A DNA stretch of 5,879 nucleotides from Caldifarciminota bacterium (GTDB taxonomy: Bacteria; Hydrothermota; 32-111; QNBC01), in contig JAGLYS010000266.1 of the NCBI GenBank assembly GCA_023132105.1, positions 1 to 5,879 of the forward strand, given 5' to 3'. Below are positions 1 through 5,879 of this stretch, in pieces. Within the stretch, counting starts at the first letter, position 1. Each line of letters opens with the position of its first letter. The position numbers and the translations under genes were made by a program. Under the pieces are notes generated by a model. It searched no databases. It was given only the letters and a program-made list of their open reading frames with translations, and had not been told where the DNA came from.

Positions 1-31
1 TGTAAATCGTAAATTGCTAATTCGGGAATTA

Positions 32-139
32 TCATTGCGAGGAATGCAACGACCTGACTGCCTGCGCACACGCCCTGGCAGGCAAAGCAATCTAAAGTTA
101 CTCTTGTGGGATTGCTTCACTTCGTTCGCAAGGACATGG
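32..139. repeat. Multi-hairpin intergenic repeat element
   Basis: Three nested inverted repeats can form a branched fold. The outer stem is TTGCGA (35-40) with TCGCAA (126-131). The first inner hairpin is TGCCTGC (59-65) with GCAGGCA (78-84) around a 12-nt loop. The second is AAGCAATC (85-92) with GATTGCTT (110-117) around a 17-nt loop. The two inner hairpins abut at 84/85. G+C is about 53% by hand count, well above the flanking DNA. From general knowledge, palindromes of the form TTGCGAG...AAGCAATC...GATTGCTT...TCGCAA are dispersed between genes in many bacteria. This copy looks like a diverged member with an extra hairpin in its left half. Whether it is transcribed, and its copy number in this genome, cannot be seen. 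Confidence 0.65.
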
Positions 140-153
140 TCATTTTTGTAAAT

Positions 154-180
154 TGTAGGGGCAGACCCATATATATGCTC
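154..180. repeat. TGTAGGGGCA module 1, degenerate palindrome
   Basis: It begins with TGTAGGGGCA (154-163), repeated exactly at 199-208. It continues GACCCATATATATGCTC, which looks like a decayed palindrome: the right half that should mirror GGGGCAGACCCA is mostly lost. Its similarity to the better preserved module 45 bp downstream supports reading it as a second copy of one repeat type. Confidence 0.5.
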
Positions 181-198
181 TATTTCTATTAGTGTAAG

Positions 199-224
199 TG
201 TAGGGGCACAATGCATTGTGCCCT
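199..224. repeat. TGTAGGGGCA module 2 with perfect 20-bp palindrome
   Basis: Positions 204-223 read GGGCACAATGCATTGTGCCC, a perfect 20-bp self-complementary palindrome centred between 213 and 214. It sits inside TGTAGGGG...CCCTA, so the symmetry nearly continues outward apart from one missing C on the right. Elements of this shape (GTAGGGGC, short arm, GCCCCTAC) are familiar as dispersed intergenic repeats in uncultivated bacteria. A dimeric protein-binding site is an alternative. It lies over 150 bp upstream of the predicted promoter and lacks a U-run, so it is unlikely to be that gene's operator or an intrinsic terminator. Confidence 0.65.
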
Positions 225-309
225 AATTCGTGAAACAAAGTTGTAATTTATTCCCTTCTCTTCTCTTTGTGAAATTCGTTATATTCTTCTTTTTCCCTTT
301 TTGGCTGAA

Positions 310-335
310 GTCTGATGTCTGGCGTCTGATGTCTG
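310..335. repeat. Tandem 12-bp direct repeat GTCTGATGTCTG
   Basis: GTCTGATGTCTG occurs at 310-321 and again at 324-335, separated by GC, so the period is 14 bp. Each copy also holds two shorter GTCTG words, which suggests growth from a smaller unit by slippage. The next promoter begins about 46 bp downstream. No function can be assigned. Confidence 0.7.
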
Positions 336-381
336 TTTCTCATTGTTCATGAATTCGTAGTGGTTCCCCTCTCTTCCTCTC

Positions 382-410
382 TTGCAATTTTAAAAACTTT
401 ATTATATACT
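382..410 (+). promoter_or_regulatory. Predicted sigma70-type promoter for the OmpA-family gene
   Basis: The -35 candidate TTGCAA (382-387, four of six consensus bases) and the -10 candidate TATACT (405-410, five of six) are separated by the optimal 17 bp. Transcription would start near 417, leaving a leader of about 20 nt containing the ribosome binding site. The surrounding DNA is AT-rich, so chance -10 matches are expected; the exact spacing and position favour a real promoter. Confidence 0.55.
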
Positions 411-424
411 AATATTAATATAAC

Positions 425-430
425 AAGGAG
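425..430 (+). promoter_or_regulatory. Shine-Dalgarno site for the OmpA-family gene
   Basis: AAGGAG lies 7 nt before the ATG at 438 and fixes that codon as the start. The in-frame ATG at 360 lies upstream of the predicted promoter, lacks a comparable site and would put 26 unlikely residues ahead of a clean signal peptide. Confidence 0.85.
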
Positions 431-437
431 ATATATT

Positions 438-1946
438 ATGAAAAGATTACTCTTTATATTATTATTTCTAACAACATTTATTTTAAATGCCGAATATATA
501 AACACATCGAATATGATTGATATTCCAACATCCAATATCGTCAATTCCGTTGCAGGTATTGAAATTAATGGCAGTTTTTCAACACCCCTTTCTACAAATG
601 CACCTGATCATGTTTATTATAATATGGCTGCAACCTTCGGTATTGCCAATAAGGCTCAAGTTACACTCCATTATTATACACTTGCAGATTGGAGTTTAGA
701 CGGTAGATTTTCAATATTAAAGGGTAACGGTTTAAATCCGGGGGTTGCGATAGGAATAAGTGATTTGACTTATAGAAAAAAAATTTCTCCGGTTGGTAGA
801 GATTCTTCAGGCGTTTTATCAGATTGGAATTATACAAACAGACCTTTTGAAAATGCATCTGTTTATTTAGTTGCAACCTCGGAATATAACGATATGTTAA
901 AATTTAATCTGGGAATCGGAAGAGGGAAATATGTAGGGTATGGTCCAATCTCACATTATTTTAATCCATCAGTATTGGCAAGTAATTATACAACCGTATC
1001 AGGGGACTGGTATTTCGGATTATTCATAGGTGCCGAATATAAGGTTTTCAATAATTTATATTTGAATGCTGAATTTGACGGAAGAGATGCCAATGCAGGT
1101 ATTAAATTGCTAAGTATGTATATGAATCGTAATCTGCAAGCAGGACTCTCATTTACGCATATAGAACAGTTATATTCGGGCAGTGGGAATACGCCATCTG
1201 TCAATTTTTCATTAACAATCCAACTAAATGAGGAGACAAAAAAAACCGTAAAACATAAAACCGAAACAGTAAAAGCAAAACCCAAAACTCAACCAAAAGT
1301 AGAGGTGATCGTACCAGCACCTACAGAGGGTGAGCTTATTATCAGAGTGTTAAATGCTAATACCAAGGTTCCTGTTCTTTGTGATATTATTGTCTATGAT
1401 TCTCTTATAGATAAAGTAAAGGAACTTGAAGCAGATGAGAACGGGACTGTTAAAACAAAATTAAATTTCGGAAAATACTCCATTGAAGTTATACCAATGG
1501 ATAAAGATTTCATAAGACAAACTACATCCTTTTCAATAGACACAAATCGAATAACATACAAAGATGTTTTTTTATTGAAGAAGAGGATGAAAATAGTATT
1601 CCGTAACATACATTTCAATAGTAATAAAGCATCCATTATGAAGGAATCATATCCTGTACTTGATTCTATTGGGATTATAATGAAAGATAATCCGAATGTT
1701 TTTATTAGAATCAACGGGTATACCGATTCCAGGGGGCAGCAAGAATATAATCTTAGATTATCAAAAAGAAGATCGTTAGCTGTAAAGTATTATTTAATGA
1801 AAAATTTCAATATTCAAGAGTCGACTATTGTTACAAAAGGATATGGAGAAACAAAACCAATTATATATCCTGAGAATAATGAAACCGATTATTTAATGAA
1901 TAGACGCGTAGAATTTGAAATTCTCGGAGAAATGAAATCGGATTAA
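438..1946 (+). CDS. OmpA-family outer-membrane protein with N-terminal barrel
   Basis: This 502-residue envelope protein probably anchors the outer membrane to peptidoglycan. Residues 1-18 form a signal peptide: Lys-Arg, a Leu/Ile/Phe core and LNA before a likely cut ahead of Glu19. Residues 19 to about 263 alternate polar and aromatic/hydrophobic residues with Gly-rich turns and end SVNFSLTIQL, as expected of a beta-barrel; the opening (MIDIPTSNIV) and EFDGRDANAGIKL vaguely recall YbjH-like outer-membrane proteins. Residues about 265-297 are a Lys/Thr/Pro-rich periplasmic linker. Residues about 298-380 (GELIIRVLNANTKVPV, ENGTVKTKL, GKYSIEVI) resemble a carboxypeptidase-regulatory-like beta-sandwich. 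Residues about 386-497 are the OmpA-like domain: IHFNSNKASI, then GYTDSRGQQEYNLRLSKRRS with Asp430 and Arg445 in the positions that bind diaminopimelate, and a closing NRRVEFEI. The C-terminal domain is certain; the barrel and its specific job are inferred. The gene has its own promoter and no co-directional neighbour in the window. Confidence 0.9.
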   Translation: MKRLLFILLFLTTFILNAEYINTSNMIDIPTSNIVNSVAGIEINGSFSTPLSTNAPDHVYYNMAATFGIANKAQVTLHYYTLADWSLDGRFSILKGNGLNPGVAIGISDLTYRKKISPVGRDSSGVLSDWNYTNRPFENASVYLVATSEYNDMLKFNLGIGRGKYVGYGPISHYFNPSVLASNYTTVSGDWYFGLFIGAEYKVFNNLYLNAEFDGRDANAGIKLLSMYMNRNLQAGLSFTHIEQLYSGSGNTPSVNFSLTIQLNEETKKTVKHKTETVKAKPKTQPKVEVIVPAPTEGELIIRVLNANTKVPVLCDIIVYDSLIDKVKELEADENGTVKTKLNFGKYSIEVIPMDKDFIRQTTSFSIDTNRITYKDVFLLKKRMKIVFRNIHFNSNKASIMKESYPVLDSIGIIMKDNPNVFIRINGYTDSRGQQEYNLRLSKRRSLAVKYYLMKNFNIQESTIVTKGYGETKPIIYPENNETDYLMNRRVEFEILGEMKSD

Positions 1947-1972
1947 GTAAACAATAATGATGAACTATACCC
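1947..1972. other. 26-bp convergent gap without terminator hairpin
   Basis: The OmpA-family gene ends with TAA at 1944-1946 and the minus-strand exporter gene ends with TAG at 1973-1975 (complement). The 26 bases between are AT-rich and show no stem followed by a T-run on either strand. Transcripts from the two sides therefore probably overlap at their 3' ends, or end by a factor-dependent route. Confidence 0.6.
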
Positions 1973-3745
1973 CTATTTGGCATATTGCAATTTGTAAAGT
2001 TTATAATAAATACCTTTTAGAGCAAGTAAGTTCTGATGTCCACCCTCTTCTGCAATTTTACCTTTATGAACAACATATATCTTATTTGCATTTTTAATTG
2101 TAGAGAGTCTATGTGCAACGATTATGGATGTTCTCCCTTCCATAATTTTTATCAGAGCATCCTGAATCAATGATTCAGTATGTGTGTCAATGCTTGATGT
2201 TGCTTCATCCATAATAAGGATAGGTGGGTTTTTTAGGAATATTCTGGCAAAAGCTATCATCTGTCTCTCACCTTGTGAGAAATTGCTACCTCTTTCTCCA
2301 ACCTCTTCAAAATATCCCTTTTCTCTCTTTTTAATAAACGGATGCAGATTGACAATCCTTGATGCATTTTCGACATCATCAAGTGTTATATTCGAATCCC
2401 ACAACCTGATATTTTCGAACACAGTTCCCGCGAATATGAAAGGATCCTGTAAAACAATGCCAATCTCACTTCTCAGGTTCGATTTATCAAGATATTTTAC
2501 ATTAACTCCATCTACTAAAATTTCACCGCTATCAATTTCATAAAGCCTTGGAATTATATTTATAATCGATGTTTTTCCGGCACCAGTTGCTCCTACAAAC
2601 GCTACTTTCTCTCCGCGATGTATCTTGAATGAAATATTCTTCAATATCATATCTCTATCATTATAGGAAAAACAAACATCTTTAAACTCAATCTCGCCCT
2701 TCTCGGGTTTTATATCGGGATACTTAGGCTTATTAATGATTTTCATATCTTTATCAAGAAGTTTAAATATTCGAAGTGAAGAAGCCGATGCATTCTGAAT
2801 GATGTTGTATTTTTCCCCAAGATCTCTAATCGGAGCAAAAAATCGTCTCACATAAGCTATGAAAGCAATAAGTGTCCCCATTGTTACTGTGTCCTGAATC
2901 GCTTTTCCCCCGCCATACCAGATTACAATACCAATTGAAATAGAACTTAATGCTTCTATTACGGGAAAAAATATAGTGTTAATCTTTATTGCTCTGTAAC
3001 TCGCTTTTACATATGATTTATTGATTGTTCTATATTTGGCATAATTTCTTTCTTCTCTTATAAAAGCTTGAATAACCTTTAATCCCGAAAGGTTTTCTTG
3101 AAGATTTGCATTGGATTTAGCAACATATTTCCTTACATCAAGGTATGCCGCATGAGATTTTATTGAAAATATATATGCAACCAGTGCAAATACAGGGAAA
3201 AGAGCAAAGGATACAAGAGTGAGATTGGGGTTCATAATTATCATTATTATAACAATTGCAATTATGGTAAATACATCCCCTATTATCGCTATAACTCCAC
3301 CTGTAAAGAGTTCGTGTAATGTTTCTATATCATTTGTAACCCTTGTTAGCAATCTTCCTATTGGATTTTTATCGAAAAATGTCATTGATAGCGATTCAAG
3401 ATGTCTATAAAGTTCCATTCTTAAGTCTATCATCACCCTTTGTCCGACAAATTCAGTAATCATTATTTCCACGTATTGTATAACAAACTGGAGTAATAAT
3501 ATTATAAGATAGGCAATGGCAATCTTATATAAGCCTGAATAGTTTCCAACAAGTACATATTTATCTATTGCTATTTTTGTCAAATACGGGGGAATTATTT
3601 GAATGGCTGATACTACAAGGAGCATAATCACAGAAATAATCACATATCCCCTGTATGGTATGAAATATCTTGCCAATCTTTTTATTATCCAAAATTTGGG
3701 CTTTTTGCTTTTTATTTCATCACTAATAAAATGGTCTTCAACCAT
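1973..3745 (-). CDS. ABC exporter half-transporter, catalytic-Glu subunit
   Basis: This 590-residue inner-membrane protein has the usual order of a type I exporter half. A transmembrane domain (about residues 30-310) has roughly six helices, near 33-55, 72-92, 150-170, 173-194, 256-278 and 285-305. A nucleotide-binding domain (about 350-590) follows. Visible motifs are A-loop Tyr361, Walker A GATGAGKT (Lys391), Q-loop Gln433, signature FSQGE (489-493), Walker B ILIMDE with catalytic Glu514, D-loop SSID and H-loop His545. The signature departs from LSGGQ, while the partner encoded just upstream keeps LSGGQ but lacks the catalytic Glu, so the two should form a heterodimer. In that pair this subunit supplies the hydrolysing Walker A/B half-site. 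It begins in a TAATG junction with the partner gene and has its own GGAG. The substrate is unknown; drugs, lipids or peptides are all possible for the family. Confidence 0.93.
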   Translation of the reverse strand: MVEDHFISDEIKSKKPKFWIIKRLARYFIPYRGYVIISVIMLLVVSAIQIIPPYLTKIAIDKYVLVGNYSGLYKIAIAYLIILLLQFVIQYVEIMITEFVGQRVMIDLRMELYRHLESLSMTFFDKNPIGRLLTRVTNDIETLHELFTGGVIAIIGDVFTIIAIVIIMIIMNPNLTLVSFALFPVFALVAYIFSIKSHAAYLDVRKYVAKSNANLQENLSGLKVIQAFIREERNYAKYRTINKSYVKASYRAIKINTIFFPVIEALSSISIGIVIWYGGGKAIQDTVTMGTLIAFIAYVRRFFAPIRDLGEKYNIIQNASASSLRIFKLLDKDMKIINKPKYPDIKPEKGEIEFKDVCFSYNDRDMILKNISFKIHRGEKVAFVGATGAGKTSIINIIPRLYEIDSGEILVDGVNVKYLDKSNLRSEIGIVLQDPFIFAGTVFENIRLWDSNITLDDVENASRIVNLHPFIKKREKGYFEEVGERGSNFSQGERQMIAFARIFLKNPPILIMDEATSSIDTHTESLIQDALIKIMEGRTSIIVAHRLSTIKNANKIYVVHKGKIAEEGGHQNLLALKGIYYKLYKLQYAK

Positions 3746-5472
3746 TAAACAATCTCCAGTTCTTCAGTAAGTTGCTGTTTGGTAAAGATCTCATAATATA
3801 ATCCCTTTCTATTCAATAGATCATTATGATTTCCTTCCTCTATAAGTTTTCCACTATCAAGAACAATGATTCTGTCTGCATTATTAAGAGTGCTAATTCT
3901 ATGAGAAATAAGAATTGTGGTTCTTTTACCCATATATTCTTTCATCTCGGAAAGTATTTCTGCCTCAGTTTCCGTGTCTACACTTGAAAATGCATCATCA
4001 AGGATTAATATTTTGGGGTTTATTACGATTGCTCTTGATATAGCGGTTCTTTGTCTTTGTCCACCTGAAAGAGTAACGCCTCTTTCACCTACCATAGTTT
4101 TAAATTTTTCAGGGAATTCAATAATATTATCATAAATTTTTGCAATATTCGATGCTCTTTTAATTTCCTCGAAACTCCACCTCTCTTTTCCGAATCCAAT
4201 GTTTTCCTCAATAGTATAAGAGAAAAGAAATGATTCCTGTGGAACATAACCTATCTGAGATCTTAAATTTCTAAGTTGATAGTCCTTTATATTAATGCCG
4301 TCTATAAGTATCTTTCCATCCTTAGCATCTGCAAATCGCAAAATCATATCGGCAATTGTTGACTTTCCACTTCCTGTCAAACCGAGTATTCCTAATGTTT
4401 CACCTTTGTTTATGATAAAAGATAAATTTGAAATTATATTATCATTATTATTGTATGAAAAAGAAACATTTCTGAATTCGATTTTTCCATCGATTTCTTT
4501 AACAATTGCATTATCGCTTTCTATAATTTCCGATTTAACATTAAGAATTGCTTTAATCCTTTTCATAGAAGCCGTTCCCCTCTGATAGAGGTTGACTACC
4601 CATCCGATTGCCATCATAGGCCATATAAACATCATTAGGTACTGGTTAAAAGCTACATATTCACCGACAGTAAGTTGACCATAAATCATAAATTTTGCCC
4701 CAAAGAAGAGCGTTATCAATAAACTTAATCCTGCTATGAATGATATTGTTGGAAACATTGTACCCCAAATCCTGACAAGATCCATATTTTTTTTCATATA
4801 ATTTTTGTTTATATCTTTAAATAAATCTCCCTGTTCATTTTCCTTAACATAACTCTTTATAATTTTAATCCCGCTTAGTGTTTCTTCAACCTTTTCCGTA
4901 AGTTTTGAAAAATTCTCCTGAACCATTGTAAATTTATGAAATATATTTTTTGCAAAATATACCATTACACCGGCAAGAAATGGCAGAGGTATCAAACCGA
5001 GAAGTGTTAATTTTAAATTAACTTTTATCATAAGGGTAAGAGCAAAGAGAAGCACAAGTACAGTATCGGCAAAAGCTAAAATTGCCATTCCACATAGCAT
5101 CCTCACAGCCCTTACATCATTGGTCGAATGAGCCATAAGATCTCCTATGCTGTGATTATTATAAAATGATGGCGGCATAGAGAGATATTTCTTCATTAAT
5201 TCATTCTTGATATCAAATTCTACAAGTACCGATATTTTTCTAAATGTACTCCTAAGATAATAACTGAAAAATATCTTCCCAAGTGCTGCCCCAATTACAA
5301 GTATACTAAACCTCGTTAACAATCTCATACTTCCTTCAACTTTAACGGAATCGATAGCATCCTTCATAAACCAGGGTATTGATATCTGGAAAATATCGCA
5401 AATAATTAACGAAATTATGCCGATTATTAACATTGATTTGTATTTCTTTAGATATTTAAAAGCATCACTCAT
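3745..5472 (-). CDS. ABC exporter half-transporter, degenerate-site subunit
   Basis: This 575-residue inner-membrane protein is the partner of the 590-residue half-transporter. It has about six transmembrane helices (near residues 13-33, 52-73, 127-148, 154-174, 238-258 and 269-297), then a nucleotide-binding domain from about residue 329. Motifs are A-loop Tyr340, Walker A GLTGSGKST (Lys370), Q-loop Gln412, canonical signature LSGGQ (468-472), Walker B ILILDD and H-loop His524. The residue after the Walker B Asp is Asp493 (GAT at 3994-3996, complement) instead of the catalytic Glu, so its own ATP site should hydrolyse poorly. That is the hallmark of the TM287/LmrC/BmrC-type subunit of heterodimeric exporters. 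The ATG overlaps the peptidase stop by 8 bp (ATGAGTGA) and has no clear Shine-Dalgarno site, so translation probably depends on ribosomes finishing the peptidase gene. The exported substrate cannot be read from the sequence. Confidence 0.93.
   Translation of the reverse strand: MSDAFKYLKKYKSMLIIGIISLIICDIFQISIPWFMKDAIDSVKVEGSMRLLTRFSILVIGAALGKIFFSYYLRSTFRKISVLVEFDIKNELMKKYLSMPPSFYNNHSIGDLMAHSTNDVRAVRMLCGMAILAFADTVLVLLFALTLMIKVNLKLTLLGLIPLPFLAGVMVYFAKNIFHKFTMVQENFSKLTEKVEETLSGIKIIKSYVKENEQGDLFKDINKNYMKKNMDLVRIWGTMFPTISFIAGLSLLITLFFGAKFMIYGQLTVGEYVAFNQYLMMFIWPMMAIGWVVNLYQRGTASMKRIKAILNVKSEIIESDNAIVKEIDGKIEFRNVSFSYNNNDNIISNLSFIINKGETLGILGLTGSGKSTIADMILRFADAKDGKILIDGINIKDYQLRNLRSQIGYVPQESFLFSYTIEENIGFGKERWSFEEIKRASNIAKIYDNIIEFPEKFKTMVGERGVTLSGGQRQRTAISRAIVINPKILILDDAFSSVDTETEAEILSEMKEYMGKRTTILISHRISTLNNADRIIVLDSGKLIEEGNHNDLLNRKGLYYEIFTKQQLTEELEIV
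3754..3757 (-). promoter_or_regulatory. Shine-Dalgarno site inside the upstream ABC gene
   Basis: GGAG (minus strand, within CTGGAGAT) lies 8 nt before the ATG at 3743-3745, inside the last codons of the 575-residue partner gene. With the TAATG stop/start overlap it supports this start and translational coupling that would balance the two subunits. Confidence 0.75.
5465..5472 (-). other. 8-bp stop/start overlap, peptidase to ABC gene
   Basis: On the minus strand ATGAGTGA holds the ATG of the 575-residue ABC gene (5470-5472) and the TGA of the peptidase (5465-5467), in different frames. No purine-rich ribosome binding site precedes this ATG, which favours termination-reinitiation. Confidence 0.8.
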
Positions 5473-5879
5473 AGGATAATCTTATAATGTTTTCCACTAT
5501 TTCAGCAATTTCTATTAAGTTTTTTACTTTAATGAATTCTTCTTTTGTATGAACATTACTCATACCGGTGCCAAGGATAACCGTTTTAATCCCTTTTCCA
5601 TTTAAAATATTAGCGTCACTTCCTCCTCCCGATTGCTCAAATCTCGGCTTTAAACCCGCCTTTTCAATTGCTTTATATGCAAGAATAGCTGGAAATTCAT
5701 CTTTACCTACTGATATTCCATCAAATTCCCTTATAATTGTTTCGTTTGATTTTGCCATCAATCTTTTCTTATTAATATTTATTTCCGAATTTCTAACCGC
5801 ATTATTAACGGCATTTATCATATGCTTGGTCTGTTTTTCAAGTTTATTCACATTGTGGCTTCTTGCCTCACATATCAAT
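5465..5879 (-). CDS. M20-family PepT-like metallopeptidase, C-terminal part
   Basis: Only the last 137 or so residues are present; the reading frame is open to the window edge, so the start lies outside. The first visible codon is an internal TTG (Leu). The piece begins ICEARSHNVNKLEKQTKHM, which matches the GEARSHD strand and following helix of the M20 dimerisation (lid) domain. It re-enters the catalytic domain at about residues 60-137, with GGGSDANILNGKGIKTV and GTGMSNVHTKEEF. In the M20 family the His of the NVHT stretch (residue 110 of this piece) is the last metal ligand; the other zinc ligands and the catalytic Glu would lie in the missing part. The pattern fits PepT-like aminopeptidases rather than M42 enzymes. 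The product is probably a cytoplasmic di-zinc exopeptidase acting on small peptides, though the tripeptidase specificity of true PepT should not be assumed. It is the first visible gene of the operon with the ABC pair. Confidence 0.88.
   Translation of the reverse strand, partial: LICEARSHNVNKLEKQTKHMINAVNNAVRNSEININKKRLMAKSNETIIREFDGISVGKDEFPAILAYKAIEKAGLKPRFEQSGGGSDANILNGKGIKTVILGTGMSNVHTKEEFIKVKNLIEIAEIVENIIRLSYE

Larger units (their letters stand above)
1..381. other. Non-coding repeat-rich intergenic region
   Basis: I found no credible gene here in any frame. The stretch is a patchwork of short repeated or palindromic modules, listed separately, joined by AT-rich spacers. The hexamer AATTCG occurs four times (19-24, 225-230, 273-278, 352-357), the last three continuing as AATTCGT, and TGTAAAT occurs at 1-7 and 147-153. 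The first 140 bases are clearly richer in G+C than the coding DNA. The next gene to the left lies outside the window, so a terminator or promoter for it could be hidden here, but none is evident. Confidence 0.7.

Noticed and set aside
204..223. The perfect palindrome read as an intrinsic terminator.
   Set aside because: It is not followed by a T-run on either strand, and its outer bases match a repeat module seen a second time nearby.
32..224. The intergenic palindromes considered as a CRISPR array.
   Set aside because: The repeats differ in sequence and length, and there are no regularly sized unique spacers or cas genes.
360..437. N-terminal extension of the OmpA-family protein from the ATG at 360.
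   Set aside because: It lies upstream of the predicted promoter and has no good ribosome binding site. The ATG at 438 has AAGGAG at ideal spacing and begins a clean signal peptide.
1238..1245. An A8 run at the barrel/linker boundary of the OmpA-family gene, considered as a phase-variation or slippage site.
   Set aside because: Runs of equal length occur at 776-783 and, on the minus strand, at 4787-4794 inside another gene, so this is ordinary for AT-rich coding DNA.
2184..2543. A 119-codon plus-strand reading frame opposite the ATPase domain.
   Set aside because: It is antisense to conserved ABC motifs, has no ribosome binding site of note and no recognisable protein features.
5876..5878. 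TTG as the start codon of a short complete peptidase-like gene.
   Set aside because: The frame stays open to the window edge and the protein starts in the middle of the M20 dimerisation domain, so the gene is truncated by the window.

Overview
This AT-rich window looks like part of a chromosome from a diderm (Gram-negative-type) bacterium. The main sign is a secreted protein with a C-terminal OmpA-type peptidoglycan-binding domain. The AT-rich coding style, together with GC-richer palindromic repeats between genes, resembles uncultivated Gram-negative lineages such as Cloacimonadota or WOR-3-like groups. That placement is a weak inference, because no marker gene is present.

Positions 1-437 hold no gene. 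They form a mosaic of short repeats: a multi-hairpin element (about 32-139, roughly half G+C), two modules starting TGTAGGGGCA (154-224, the second with a perfect 20-bp palindrome), a 12-bp direct repeat with 14-bp period (310-335) and three pure pyrimidine runs. At the right edge is a good sigma70-type promoter (382-410) and a strong ribosome binding site (425-430) for the next gene.

Positions 438-1946 (+) encode a 502-residue exported protein: signal peptide, probable outer-membrane beta-barrel, Lys/Thr/Pro-rich linker, a carboxypeptidase-regulatory-like beta domain and an OmpA-like domain. It converges on the minus-strand genes across only 26 bp, with no visible terminator hairpin.

Positions 1973-5879 (-) are a tightly packed operon. 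In transcription order it holds the C-terminal part of an M20-family, PepT-like metallopeptidase (runs off the window), a 575-residue ABC half-transporter and a 590-residue ABC half-transporter. The peptidase and first ABC gene overlap by 8 bp; the two ABC genes share one base in a TAATG junction. The two half-transporters carry complementary defects: Asp in place of the catalytic Glu in the first, and a deviant FSQGE signature in the second. This is the pattern of a heterodimeric exporter with one degenerate and one working ATP site (TM287/288, LmrCD and BmrCD type).

I see no clearly new system here. The most notable points are the asymmetric exporter with its coupled peptidase, and the repeat mosaic upstream of the OmpA-family gene.
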